Shown here: piece by piece, positions 1 to 9,030 of the stretch | Layout: the number at the start of each line of letters is the position of its first letter | Position numbering within the stretch: the first letter of the stretch is position 1 | Source of the DNA: Methylomagnum ishizawai | Lineage (GTDB): Bacteria; Pseudomonadota; Gammaproteobacteria; Methylococcales; Methylococcaceae | Direction of reading: 5' to 3' | Length of the DNA: 64,000 bases | Assembly (NCBI RefSeq): GCF_019670005.1 | Contig: NZ_AP019783.1 | Span: 1,260,501 to 1,324,500 of the forward strand | Made by a program: the position numbers and the translations under genes | Notes under the pieces: model-generated | Database searches by the model: none | The model's input: the letters and a program-made list of their open reading frames with translations, nothing else | What the model was told of the DNA's origin: nothing

Positions 1-428
1 ATCTCTTTTTGCGCCGGGGCGAGCAGTTTCAGTAAGGCTTGGCGCGGTTGATAATGCGCCATGGCTAAAAGCTCGGGGGATGGGGAATAGCCTAGCCAGC
101 GGCTTAACAAGGCGGCATCCCGGAAGAAAACGCTTTCGATCTCGGGGACGGCGAGAACCACCTTGACCGGAATACTATGGGCCACATAGGCCACGGCTTC
201 TTCGATACTCTGGCGGCGATCTTGGATCGATTCAGGATCGATGGTATCGGCATCGGCGACGATCAGCACGGGAACGCGCCGGTCGGCCAATAACGAGCGG
301 GCGAGGGAAGCCATGGACGATAGTCCGCCCGCCGCCACGAAGCGCACCTCCCGTAGCAAATGCTCGGGCAATACCGCTTTCAGCAAGGCTTGGTCAGATG
401 GTCCTTCGGTGATGACATAGGCGATCAT
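1..428 (-). CDS. TOPRIM-like protein, partial at left edge
   Basis: This reading frame starts at 428 and runs off the left edge, so only the first 142 or so residues are visible. It begins MIAYVITEGPSDQ. Glu8 and Asp12 in an EGPSD motif, followed by a DADT motif (Asp59, Asp61) after a hydrophobic strand, and a later PEIES segment, resemble the metal-binding residues of TOPRIM domains of the OLD/RloB class. Those domains cut or nick nucleic acid. The start ATG overlaps the TGA of the upstream nuclease-like gene (ATGA), so the two are translationally coupled. I infer a two-gene nuclease module. The missing C-terminus could change the family call. Confidence 0.6.
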   Translation of the reverse strand, partial: MIAYVITEGPSDQALLKAVLPEHLLREVRFVAAGGLSSMASLARSLLADRRVPVLIVADADTIDPESIQDRRQSIEEAVAYVAHSIPVKVVLAVPEIESVFFRDAALLSRWLGYSPSPELLAMAHYQPRQALLKLLAPAQKE

Positions 429-976
429 AGAATATCCCTCAATCTGACATCGTAATCCGGCAACGCGAGCTCTATACATTTGCGGTGCTTAAGCTTGAGC
501 AGGGCCGAGAAGGTTTGTTGTTCCAAGGCGTAGCTGATTTCTTCGCCATGCCACAGCAGCAGGGTTTGTGGAAAGGAAAACTGGGCCAGAATCCGCGCCG
601 CCTCGGTGAAGCCGGTCCGGCTGAATATCACGCCTATGGTATTGCCGGGACGCCGTAACAATTGATTGCGGAGTTTGGCTATCGGTGCTATATCGATTTT
701 CTTGTCCGAGAAATCCTTACTTTCGACTAGACAGGAAAGCCCTTCGCAATAAATCGCCCCATCGATTTGTTCGACTTCCTCGCCGAAGATTTCCACCCGG
801 TAAGGCCAGCTGATTTCGGCCCCATCCAACTCGAACGCCCGGAGTATCAAATACTCGAAGGCTTTCCCCGACGCCCAGTCCGGGGTATCGCGGCGGGCGA
901 TGCCCTCCCAGAGTTGGCGTAATTCGTTCCAGCCGAGGCGGCGGATGCGGTTTTGATAGATGTGGGTTTCTGCCAT
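425..976 (-). CDS. Mrr-like restriction endonuclease-fold protein
   Basis: A 183-residue protein. Glu41 lies in a helix after GKAF, Asp72 in QIDG, and Glu85-Ser-Lys87 in LVESKD. These form a PD-(D/E)xK pattern of the Mrr-type catalytic domain. The following helix and the GVIFSRTGFTEAA stretch match the Mrr core, where a GGFT-like turn is common. Full domains are about 110-130 residues, so the protein is little more than the nuclease domain plus a short N-terminal helix. It lies 58 bases downstream of dabA on the same strand and overlaps the TOPRIM-like gene by 4 bases. No methylase or specificity subunit is visible, so a classical restriction-modification role is not supported. The target is unknown. 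Confidence 0.6.
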   Translation of the reverse strand: MAETHIYQNRIRRLGWNELRQLWEGIARRDTPDWASGKAFEYLILRAFELDGAEISWPYRVEIFGEEVEQIDGAIYCEGLSCLVESKDFSDKKIDIAPIAKLRNQLLRRPGNTIGVIFSRTGFTEAARILAQFSFPQTLLLWHGEEISYALEQQTFSALLKLKHRKCIELALPDYDVRLRDIL

Positions 977-1034
977 GGATGGGAGTGATGGGGTTATGCT
1001 TGGATTTTGAGGCTGCGGGCCATCATAGCAGTCT

Positions 1035-4000
1035 TCATTCCGCGCCTCGCGTTGGCCGGATCAAGGCCGGTCCCAAGGCCCCGCTTTTCCCCGCATACCA
1101 ATCCCCGGACCGCGCCACTTCCGTCAAGGGCCGTAGTTCTTGCGTCCAAGGCTCGAAGCCCCGGCCCGGCACGAACCGGGCTATCATCCCGCTGGCGGGG
1201 TCGAGGCTGGCCAGATGCAGCCAGCCATTGCCGATCAATTCCCGGAGCGGCGGCTGGCGTTGGTAGATCGCCGCCAGCACCTCCGGTTGATGCTCCACCA
1301 CGACTTGCAAGCGCATGGCCTCGTGGATTTCGACCATCTGCCGGGGCAATCCGGTACGCAGGTCGCTGGCCGTGCCTTCCATCACCCCGAACAAGCCCGC
1401 CACGTTATGCGGTACCTTGGTCCCGCAGCCATAGCGTTCGTTATCGACGGTGGAAAAGTAATATTCGAGGTTGATTCCCGCCCCCACCGGACCCACCGCG
1501 AGCAAGATGCCCTCCAACACCGTGCCGGTGGGGTCTTGGCTGGGATCGTAGGAAATCAGGAACACCCGCCGGTCGAAGAACACCCCCCGGCTCAGGGAAC
1601 GCCGTCCGATCACGGCGGCGGCGTTGGTGGCATGGCCCAGTTCCGGGCGGGCTTGGCTGAAATCGGCGGCGCGGCCTTGGATATGGGCCAGGGCGCGGGC
1701 GGGGCTGGGCCGGCGCGGGGCCGAGGCCAATCTGCGGCAGCGTTCGTGGGCGGAAAGTTGCCGCGCCCGGTCCAGTTCGGCCTTGAGCCGGTCGAAGCCG
1801 GGCCGGGCGGCGGGCGGCAGGTCCGCCAGGTCGAACCATTCGATATCCTCGTTGCAGGTGTTGTGTTCCGCCCCGATGAACCGGGTGTCGGCGGGGATCA
1901 TGATGCCGCGCCCGGCCAGGAGCGCCCGCACTTCCGGGCGGTTGGCCATGGCGGCGAAGGCGCGGGCGTTGGGACCGCCGTGGCGTCCGCTGCACGCCCC
2001 GCAATCGTAGGCCGCGAGATGGGGATTGTTCTGGCTGCTGGAACCATGGCCCATCAGCACCACCCAGGGGCCGAAACCATAGGTCAGCCCGGTGTTGCGG
2101 AGGAAACCGGCCACCCGGTCGGCTTGCTCGGCATCGGTGAAGCCCAGCCGGGGCCGGGCGGGCGTGGCGGGCGCGCCGTCGTCCGGGGCGGTGAGCGCGA
2201 GTTGGGTGGGGACTTGGGGCACCAGCCGGGTTTCGATCCATCCGGCCAGCCCGGCTTGGCGCAGGGGCAGGACCAGCTTGGCGCAGAGGTTCAGCAGGAC
2301 GCCGGGGGCCAGGACCGGCATCAGCCAGGACGAGGTGACGAGGTTGCGGCGGATTTCCTGATGGAACAGGGCCGAGAGTTTCCGCCAGAAAGCGCGGCCC
2401 CGCTCATGGCGGTCTTGCGCGGCGGTTTGCCCGGCGCGGGGTGTTTCCCGGACTTCGTGCGCCGGCGTGACCACGACGGGGCAGAGCGGCGTGACCTGGG
2501 CGTCGTCCAAGCCCCGCCAATTCATCGCCACCCCGAAGAAACCCGCCGCGCCCAGGGTTTCCAACCGGGGATTGAGTTCCTCCAGATGGCGGCGGAAGCC
2601 TTCCTCGCGGTCGTCCATGCAGAAGATGATTTGCGCCTCGGGTCGTTCCCTACGTTCGGCCCAGGGACCGCGGCCCCGGTTGTGGGCGAGGGCGTTGAAG
2701 AGTTCTTCCCGGTAGCGGCGTTCGTAGGCGTTGAGCCAGAGGAAGCCGCGCCGGGAGGGCGTGAATCCATCCAGGGTGGACAACAATTCCGCGCAGCCGG
2801 TGGACGCAACAGCGCGGATATCCCGCCCGCACCAACCGAGGTGCTGGGCCAGGCGGAACAAGCGCCAGCCGTCGCCGTGCGGGGTCGGTGCCTGGGGCCG
2901 GCCGGCCCGTTGGTTCCAGGCGAAAACCTGGTCGGCCAGTCCGCGCCAACGCTCGCGGTCGGCGGGTTCGTTCCCGGCCTCGGCCAGCGCGCGGCGGGCG
3001 GCATGGGCCAGGGATTCCGGCAAGCGGCCTTGGAACAGGCTGTGCCGCACCAGGAATTCCGAGAAGTTGCGCTCGAAATGGCCGCGCAGGGCGGGCAGGG
3101 TGGCGGCAACGCCCCAGGTTGGCCGGCACACCCGTTCCAGGGCCAGCCGGTCCAACACCAGCCGGATCGCCAGATAATCCATCAGGGCGGTGGGCGCGGC
3201 GCGGTTGGCCGCGTAGCCGGGATGGGTGGCCCGCCAGTTCACCAAGCCGGACCAGCCCGGCAATTCCAGCGCCAGCCGCCGCAGATAGCCTTCCCAACGT
3301 TCGCGCGGCAGCCCCAGCCGGGTGAGTTCGCCCGCGACGGCGTCCACGGCCTGGACCGGCAAGGCTTGGAGCGTGGCCCGCCAATCGGGGGTTTCGGCCA
3401 GCAGATGGCCCACATCGTCCACGGCCAATCCGCGCCAACCGGCGTAGAGCCCCGCGCCGCGGTCCGGGACGGTCCAGGCGGCCAAGCCTTGGTCCAGGTG
3501 GGCGGCGGTGTGGCGGATCAAGGCCGGGCGCACCGTGTCCAGCACATCGGTTCCGGTCAGGCCGAGGATCAGGCCGCGCAGGGTGGTGCCCTCGCCCAGG
3601 TCGGCCCAGGTGGTTTCCAGCAGGGCGCGGGCGGCTTCGCGCATCTGGCGGTGGGCCGGTAGGTCCACGGTTGGCGGGACTGCCGGACCGGGCGGTGCCG
3701 CCCCATCCGCGATGCCCAGTGTTTCCAGGCAAGCGTTCCATAGCTCGCCCACCAGCGCCCGCTCGTTGACCGCGGCTTTGGGGTCGGCCAATCCGCGTCG
3801 ATAGGCGTCGAGGAGGTGGCGGCGCGCCGTCGCGGGCAGATCGTCTTGCAGGCGCTCCAGAACCTGGAATTCCGCGGCCCGCCAAGCCAGTTCGGCGGGC
3901 GCGAGCGGCTCCACGCCATGGACCAGGGCGATGCGGTACACCGCTTGCCGGGCGATGGCGCGTCCGTTCACCGTCCAGCTTTCGGCCCCGTCGGCATGTT

Positions 4001-4286
4001 CCGCCAGGACGGCATCCAGGTCTTCGTCCAGGATGCGGCCCTGGGCGTAAAAACGGCGGAACCCGGATTCCGGCAGATAGCCCCGGTTCCCGGTCAGGCG
4101 CTCGGCGGCGTCCAGCGCCGCCGGAAACGGCAGGTGTTGATAGCCGTGCAAAGTGTTGTGGTGGACGAAATCCAGGATCGGTGCCTGGCCGGGCAGGATG
4201 GGGTCGAGCCGGGCCACCGCCGCTTCCAGCAGGGCGCGGGGATCGTCGGTGGTGGGAAGAGCGGTCGGGGCGTGCGGCGCGGACAT
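1035..4286 (-). CDS. dabA: DabA inorganic carbon transporter subunit (DUF2309/UPF0753)
   Basis: A 1083-residue protein of the DabA family, a beta-carbonic-anhydrase-like, energy-coupled component that hydrates CO2 vectorially and so accumulates bicarbonate. The predicted zinc ligands are in place: Cys556 and Asp558 in IIFCMDDREE, His747 in LMGHGSS and Cys762 in AYDCGACSG. The N-terminal PILDFVHHNTLHG block is also a family signature. The start at 4286 has GGGGGAAG just upstream and is only 10 bases after the stop of the NuoM-like gene, so the two form an operon. In DAB systems the partner is a membrane subunit of the complex I antiporter family, as here. Likely role: supplying bicarbonate for carboxylating enzymes. 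Confidence 0.9.
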   Translation of the reverse strand: MSAPHAPTALPTTDDPRALLEAAVARLDPILPGQAPILDFVHHNTLHGYQHLPFPAALDAAERLTGNRGYLPESGFRRFYAQGRILDEDLDAVLAEHADGAESWTVNGRAIARQAVYRIALVHGVEPLAPAELAWRAAEFQVLERLQDDLPATARRHLLDAYRRGLADPKAAVNERALVGELWNACLETLGIADGAAPPGPAVPPTVDLPAHRQMREAARALLETTWADLGEGTTLRGLILGLTGTDVLDTVRPALIRHTAAHLDQGLAAWTVPDRGAGLYAGWRGLAVDDVGHLLAETPDWRATLQALPVQAVDAVAGELTRLGLPRERWEGYLRRLALELPGWSGLVNWRATHPGYAANRAAPTALMDYLAIRLVLDRLALERVCRPTWGVAATLPALRGHFERNFSEFLVRHSLFQGRLPESLAHAARRALAEAGNEPADRERWRGLADQVFAWNQRAGRPQAPTPHGDGWRLFRLAQHLGWCGRDIRAVASTGCAELLSTLDGFTPSRRGFLWLNAYERRYREELFNALAHNRGRGPWAERRERPEAQIIFCMDDREEGFRRHLEELNPRLETLGAAGFFGVAMNWRGLDDAQVTPLCPVVVTPAHEVRETPRAGQTAAQDRHERGRAFWRKLSALFHQEIRRNLVTSSWLMPVLAPGVLLNLCAKLVLPLRQAGLAGWIETRLVPQVPTQLALTAPDDGAPATPARPRLGFTDAEQADRVAGFLRNTGLTYGFGPWVVLMGHGSSSQNNPHLAAYDCGACSGRHGGPNARAFAAMANRPEVRALLAGRGIMIPADTRFIGAEHNTCNEDIEWFDLADLPPAARPGFDRLKAELDRARQLSAHERCRRLASAPRRPSPARALAHIQGRAADFSQARPELGHATNAAAVIGRRSLSRGVFFDRRVFLISYDPSQDPTGTVLEGILLAVGPVGAGINLEYYFSTVDNERYGCGTKVPHNVAGLFGVMEGTASDLRTGLPRQMVEIHEAMRLQVVVEHQPEVLAAIYQRQPPLRELIGNGWLHLASLDPASGMIARFVPGRGFEPWTQELRPLTEVARSGDWYAGKSGALGPALIRPTRGAE

Positions 4287-4296
4287 GGCTTCCCCC

Positions 4297-5775
4297 TCAG
4301 AGCGGCGGCATGAATTTGGGGACGAACAAGGCGCTGAGTTCGCCCACCTTGGCGCTCATCAAGGCGATGGCGCCGGCCGGGGCCAAGCCCAGCCACAGGA
4401 TGCCGAGCGCCAAGACCCCGGCGGCGGCGAGTTCGTGGCCGCGCAAATCGGCGATGCCATTCAGGCCGGGCCGCGGAATCCCGGCGAACAAACCGTCCAC
4501 CACGCGCAAGCCATAGGCCGCGCCGACCAGGACGCCCACGCTGGCGCAGGCCACGGTCCAGCCGAAGCGCTGGAAACCGCCGACGAGCGCGTGCAATTCC
4601 GCCACGAAGCCCGCCGAACCCGGCAAGCCCATCGCCGCCAGCAGGGCCAGGGTGGCGAACCCGGCGAAGCGCGGCGCGGCCTGGGCCAATGCGCCGTAAT
4701 CGGCGATGGCGCGGGTATGGGTACGCTCGTACAACAGCCCGGCCAACAGGAACAGGATGGCGGCGATCAAGCCATGGGCGCTCATTTGCAGGACCGCGCC
4801 CAGCAATCCGGCCTGGTTCAGGGAGGCGATGCCGAGCAGGACCACGCCCATATGGCTGACCGAGGAATAGGCGATCATGGCCTTGAGGTCGGTCTGCCGG
4901 AACGCCAGCAAAGCCCCGTAGAGGATGCTGACCAGGGCCATTCCCGCCAGCCAACCGTGTAGTTCCAAGGCGGCGGCCGGGAGCATCCCGGTGGCCTTGA
5001 TGAGTCCATAGGCACCCATCTTGAGCATGGCCCCGGACAACAGGATGCTGACCGGGCTGGGCGCTTCGACATGGGCCAGGGGTAGCCAGCCATGCAGGGG
5101 GAAGACCGGCATCTTGACCCCGAAGCCGATCAGGAATCCCAGGAACACCCACAGTTGTTGCTCGCGGGGCAGGGCGCGGGCGGTGCGGAGCATGGCGTCC
5201 ATGCCGGTGGAATGCTCCGCCGAGAGGGTGAAGACCAGCAAAAGGCTCATCAGCATGAACACCGAACCACCCATGGTGTACAGCACGAAATTGAGGCTGG
5301 CGGCGTGGCGGCGCGGCCCGCCCCATTGGTCGATGAGGAAGAACAAGGGAATCAAGGTCAGTTCCCAGAACACGAAGAACAGCGACCAATCCTGCGCCAT
5401 GAACACCCCGAGCATCCCGAATTCCAGGGCCAGCAAGGCGATGTGGTAACCCTTGGCGCGTTGCTTCACGCCGCCCGAGGCCACCAGGGCCACCAGGCAT
5501 AGCACGCTGGACAGCAGCACCATGGGCAGGGAAACGCCATCCACGCCCAGGGCGTAGTAACTGCCGAGTTCCGGGTTCCAGACCTTGGATTCCGTGAATT
5601 GCACGCTGGGCACCGTGGTATCGAAGCCCCAGGGCAGGCCGCAGGCCAGCAGCGCGGCCAGCCCGGCGCTGGCGAAGGCGATGCGGCGGATCAAGCGCCT
5701 GCGCCAAGGCGGCACGAAGGCCAAGGCCAAGGCGCCCAGGAACGGTGTCCACAGGATCAAACTCAGGATTTGCAT
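4297..5775 (-). CDS. NuoM-like proton-translocating membrane subunit, partner of DabA
   Basis: A 492-residue polytopic membrane protein of the proton_antipo_M family (PF00361-type). It resembles NADH-quinone oxidoreductase chain M: WELTLIPLFFLI, the glutamate-bearing helix, the conserved lysine of GVKMPVFPLHGWLP, and MLKMGAYG are all present. No other complex I gene is nearby, so it is unlikely to serve NADH dehydrogenase. Its position directly ahead of dabA suggests that it is the DabB-type channel coupling proton flow to CO2 hydration. The best-known DabB proteins are NuoL-like, so a NuoM-like partner is a variation. No clear ribosome site precedes the ATG. Confidence 0.82.
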   Translation of the reverse strand: MQILSLILWTPFLGALALAFVPPWRRRLIRRIAFASAGLAALLACGLPWGFDTTVPSVQFTESKVWNPELGSYYALGVDGVSLPMVLLSSVLCLVALVASGGVKQRAKGYHIALLALEFGMLGVFMAQDWSLFFVFWELTLIPLFFLIDQWGGPRRHAASLNFVLYTMGGSVFMLMSLLLVFTLSAEHSTGMDAMLRTARALPREQQLWVFLGFLIGFGVKMPVFPLHGWLPLAHVEAPSPVSILLSGAMLKMGAYGLIKATGMLPAAALELHGWLAGMALVSILYGALLAFRQTDLKAMIAYSSVSHMGVVLLGIASLNQAGLLGAVLQMSAHGLIAAILFLLAGLLYERTHTRAIADYGALAQAAPRFAGFATLALLAAMGLPGSAGFVAELHALVGGFQRFGWTVACASVGVLVGAAYGLRVVDGLFAGIPRPGLNGIADLRGHELAAAGVLALGILWLGLAPAGAIALMSAKVGELSALFVPKFMPPL

Positions 5776-5950
5776 GGATATTCGGAGGAGGTCCGGGCCT
5801 TGCCGGAGAGGGCGTGTGGTTTAAAGTGGGATGGGGTGGTTCAAAAATACCACGGACGCTGGTTTAGGAAAACCATCGCATTGGGTTTTCGGCTGGGACG
5901 GCGGGACCGGAGGGGGATTTGAACCGGGGACCAAGGTGCGCGGGCGGAAT

Positions 5951-5973
5951 CCCCCCGGTTTTCCACCGGGGGG
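5951..5973 (-). terminator. Hairpin after chemoreceptor gene
   Basis: A perfect 9-base-pair inverted repeat (CCCCCCGGT / ACCGGGGGG) with a 5-base loop lies 9 bases past the chemoreceptor stop. No T-tract follows on the minus strand, so termination is an inference. Confidence 0.5.
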
Positions 5974-5982
5974 CGGGACCGG

Positions 5983-7440
5983 CTAGAACGGCGTGAATTT
6001 GCCCTGCTGCGGCAAGCCGGAGCGCGATTGGGGCATCTGGGCCATATGGGCCGTGGATTGGGGAACGAGGTCCTGTTCGCCCCCGGTCCCTGTGAACAGC
6101 GCGATCACCTGTTTCAATTCCACCGTCTGGTGCTTCATCTCCTGGGCCGTCGCCGCCAGTTCTTCCGAGGCCGCGGCGGTTTGCTGGGTGGCCAGGCTGA
6201 TCTGCGCCAGGGCGGTGTTGATTTGGCCGACTCCCGCCGATTGTTCTTCCGAAGCCGCCGTGATCTCCTGGATGAGGTCCGAGGTTTTCTGGATCGAGGG
6301 CACGATATTGCCGATGATGAGTTGCCCGGCCTGTTCCGAGAGCCGCACGCTCTTGTCCGCCACCGCGCCGATTTCCTGGGCCGCCACTTGGCTGCGTTCG
6401 GCCAGCTTCCGCACCTCGGCGGCCACCACCGCGAATCCCCGGCCGTATTCCCCGGCGCGGGCCGCCTCGATGGCCGCGTTCAGCGCCAGGAGGTTGGTTT
6501 GGTAGGCGATGTCGTCGATGATCCCGATCCGCTCGGCGATTTGTTGCATCGCCGCCACCGTCTCCCGCATGGCTTGGGCACCGTCGGCGGCCACCGAGGA
6601 AGCCTGGGTCGCCACGCCGTTGGTGACTTTCGCGTTCTCGGTGTTCTGGGTCACCGAGGCCGTGATTTCTTCGAGCGAGGCGCTGGTTTCCTCCACGCTG
6701 GCCGATTGCTCGCTGGCCCCCTGGCTCAGGGTTTGCGCCGTGGTGTTCACTTGTTCCGAGGCGTTCGCGATCCTGCCCACGGTTTCCGCGAGCTTGGCGA
6801 CTTGCTGGTTCATCAGGCGGATGATCCAGATGGCCGTGCCCAGGGCGATAATCAAGGCGCTGGTGGCCAAGCCGATCAACCAGATACGCGATTGCGCCAT
6901 GTTTTCTATCGTGGTGTCGGACAGGGTTTTCATCAGCCCCCCTTGGAACTTCGCCATTTCTTCCAAAGCGTTCCAATAGGCGGTATTGGCCGGAGCGAAG
7001 TCGTGCAGGATGAATTGGGCGGCTTTCTGGCGGTCGGTTTTGACCAGTTGGTATAGCGGGTCGTATAGGGCGCTCACGGTGGAGCGTTTGGCGACGATGA
7101 CATTGAATAGCTCGCGGCCGCGGGCGGTATTGATCATCTTGTCGAGTTGTTCGAGGGTTTCGGTGTTTTTCCTCCGGTTCTCTTCCATGGCTTTGATGGT
7201 TTGCTCGGTCGCCGCCATGTCGCTGAGCAAGACCAGGTTGCGCGCCAATCGTCCATTGTCCAGGGTGCGCTTGATGATTTCGTTGGCGATGACGGTTTTG
7301 GGATAGCGGTCCTGGGTGATTTCCTCCAGGGTAAGGGCGACCTGGGAAAGGGTTATAATGGATTTGGTCGATATGCCAAGCAGTAAAATAATGATAAGTC
7401 CGAATCCTAGCTTAGTTTTTGCGTTCATGGTTTTGAACAT
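5983..7440 (-). CDS. Methyl-accepting chemotaxis protein
   Basis: An inner-membrane chemoreceptor of 485 residues from the chosen start. One membrane segment at the N-terminus ([13 protein letters not shown]) and a second near residue 190 ([16 protein letters not shown]) bracket a periplasmic four-helix-bundle sensor. A HAMP-like linker and a long coiled coil follow. The signalling hairpin tip is [20 protein letters not shown], the CheA/CheW contact. The frame is open up to 7482, but the ATG at 7440 has GGAGG five bases upstream and is preferred. No che genes adjoin it. No pentapeptide tether for CheR is visible at the C-terminus, which ends QQGKFTPF. The ligand cannot be told. Confidence 0.9.
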   Translation of the reverse strand: MFKTMNAKTKLGFGLIIILLLGISTKSIITLSQVALTLEEITQDRYPKTVIANEIIKRTLDNGRLARNLVLLSDMAATEQTIKAMEENRRKNTETLEQLDKMINTARGRELFNVIVAKRSTVSALYDPLYQLVKTDRQKAAQFILHDFAPANTAYWNALEEMAKFQGGLMKTLSDTTIENMAQSRIWLIGLATSALIIALGTAIWIIRLMNQQVAKLAETVGRIANASEQVNTTAQTLSQGASEQSASVEETSASLEEITASVTQNTENAKVTNGVATQASSVAADGAQAMRETVAAMQQIAERIGIIDDIAYQTNLLALNAAIEAARAGEYGRGFAVVAAEVRKLAERSQVAAQEIGAVADKSVRLSEQAGQLIIGNIVPSIQKTSDLIQEITAASEEQSAGVGQINTALAQISLATQQTAAASEELAATAQEMKHQTVELKQVIALFTGTGGEQDLVPQSTAHMAQMPQSRSGLPQQGKFTPF

Positions 7441-7935
7441 AATGCCTCCGATTATTCGTGTCGAAAACTGGAAAACCGCCATAAGAATGATGCCGCCGCC
7501 TCGCCGGTGGCTGTCGGGTCAATTTCGCGCCGCCGGAAAAGGCCGAACCAAGCCCGTCCCACCGATAATGGGCCATCGGGTCTTGGAATGGGCGCGGGCG
7601 ATGCTTATCCATCGGGCCGCTCGGGTTTCGCCACACGCCTGGAGTTTCCATGCCATGCCCCATCCTGGCGGACGGGGAAATACAATTGTCCAGAGCATAG
7701 ACCATGCTGGGCGTTTTGGCGGGCAAAATCCGCCAAGCCGTCGGCTATGGGTTTTGTTTTTTATAAGCATATGATTATAAATGTTATTTTTTCTGCGTGC
7801 GGGGGGTCGCGTGGATGCGTTCCCGGTTATGGGAAGGTTAGTGGCAGGTGTTTGCGGAGGTTATGGGGGTCGCTTTGAAGGGGGTATTTCCGCTAAAAAC
7901 GCTATGGGCTCGATGCAAAAGAAGTTGGATTCCGA
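7441..7935. other. Intergenic region, no supported gene
   Basis: About 495 bases upstream of the chemoreceptor. Short frames here have no recognisable content. An AT-rich patch at about 7755-7795 contains TATAAT on the minus strand and may hold the chemoreceptor promoter, but no matching -35 box is clear. Confidence 0.4.
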
Positions 7936-8373
7936 TCAGCGGCTCAGCCCAAGTCCAAGTAGGCAACCCAGCGTTATGGCGGCCATCAAGCACAAATGCG
8001 ATAAGGGGGATATTTTGCCAAAGCCGTCCCTCAAGGCGATGTAAAACGAGATGGGGAGCAAAATAAGGATTTCTATGGAGAGGTTACGCCAAAAATAGCC
8101 GTTAAGGATATTCAGGCTTCCGGCGCTGGGTAGAATCCCGATCCGGGAGGTGAAGACTTCGGACGACAAGGGCCATAGGAAAGGACTCTTGTGTACGCCT
8201 ACAAGATAGTCCAGCACCAAGTGCGAAAGGGGAATCAAGATGAGGTGGGGCGGTTCCAGGCTTGCCAGCGGTTTTATACCGGCGAGCCGATTGAAAGCGA
8301 TGGCCAGGACGGAGGCGGACAGGCAAAAGCCAATGGAATGGGTATATCTGGGTTCGATTTCATAGCCGCCCAC
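7936..8373 (-). pseudogene. YdjM-like membrane-bound metal-dependent hydrolase, 5'-truncated
   Basis: The listed span (145 codons) begins at the first in-frame GTG. It encodes a membrane protein of the YdjM/DUF457 type: PRYTHSIG, several hydrophobic helices, and a short C-terminal tail. The open frame continues upstream without a start codon and still encodes family-like sequence, with LPDLDYLIFW before the GTG. That LPDLD motif belongs to the family's metal site. The usual N-terminal helix with its TH motif is absent. A perfect 15-base palindrome lies just beyond. I infer loss of the 5' end, leaving a pseudogene, or use of an unusual start. The GTG start would drop the LPDLD motif. Confidence 0.55.
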
Positions 8374-8490
8374 CCAAAAAATCAGATAATCGAGGTCGGG
8401 TAGCGCTGCCAGGAAAGCGGTTTGCCGGTTGCCTGGAGTTGGCGTAGGCCGGGACGGTCGATTTGGACCGCAAGGGGCTGGGAGAGGGGC

Positions 8491-8525
8491 CGCATTGGCG
8501 GAACGCCGGGCGTTCCGCCAATGCG
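8491..8525. terminator. Perfect 15-bp stem hairpin
   Basis: Arms CGCATTGGCGGAACG and CGTTCCGCCAATGCG enclose a 5-base loop. It lies 45 bases past the stop of the roadblock gene (minus strand) and directly before the truncated YdjM-like frame. It could be a terminator or a dispersed palindromic repeat. There is no T-tract on the minus strand. Confidence 0.5.
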
Positions 8526-8570
8526 GTTTAGGCTGGATAGACCGAGATCGCTATCGAACCGGGGGACGGG

Positions 8571-8930
8571 TTAGATGCGCTTGACCGAGCCTTCCACCTT
8601 CTTCAATTCCAGCCGGGCCATCGCCAGGTTGGCGCGGGCGCGCTCCAGGGCGAGATAGATGAAGATTTCGCGGTTGGAAGTCAGGGGACGCAGCAAATGA
8701 TACTGGCTGCCGAGGCTGATCAGGATGTCTTCGATATTGTCGTCGCCGAGGCCGATGGCATCCATCGCCTTGAGCTTGGACTGCAACACTTCGGTATTGG
8801 CCGCCGCGGCGATTTCCACCGGATAAGTACCGACCACCAGCGATTCGAGCATCATGCCGCTGCTGGAATCGACCAGGGCGGCGGCGATGAAACCATCCAG
8901 TTTTTTGAGAGAGTCAACGGTATTTGCCAT
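8571..8930 (-). CDS. Roadblock/LC7-like protein
   Basis: A 119-residue single-domain protein. The sequence after MANTVDSLKKLDGF runs IAAALVDSSSGMMLES, then a strand-helix-strand pattern ending with a conserved helix, as in roadblock/LC7 (MglB-like) proteins. These dimerise and regulate small GTPases. I chose the ATG at 8930, preceded by AAGGAAA, because the domain begins right after it. The frame is open to 9038, where it would overlap the GTPase gene by 8 bases. It sits directly downstream of a GTPase gene, the usual MglA/MglB-type pairing. The cellular process is unknown. Confidence 0.75.
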   Translation of the reverse strand: MANTVDSLKKLDGFIAAALVDSSSGMMLESLVVGTYPVEIAAAANTEVLQSKLKAMDAIGLGDDNIEDILISLGSQYHLLRPLTSNREIFIYLALERARANLAMARLELKKVEGSVKRI

Positions 8931-9030
8931 AGATTGAGTTTCCTTATGGGTATGGGTTGCCGCGAGGGAGAGTCCTTCATGGCTTTCGCGGCGGAAAAGG
9001 TCCTTGAAGGTTTTGAGAAGGATAGCTTGG

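Noticed and set aside
1140-3662. 840-codon open frame on the plus strand
   Set aside because: It lies antisense to dabA, is rich in Gly, Pro and Gln with no domain, and dabA is a full-length, motif-complete gene. It is a shadow of GC-rich codons.
5905-5930. A stretch on the minus strand reads GGTTCAAATCC like a tRNA T-loop
   Set aside because: The T-stem pairs only two bases, and no D-arm, anticodon arm or acceptor stem can be built around it.
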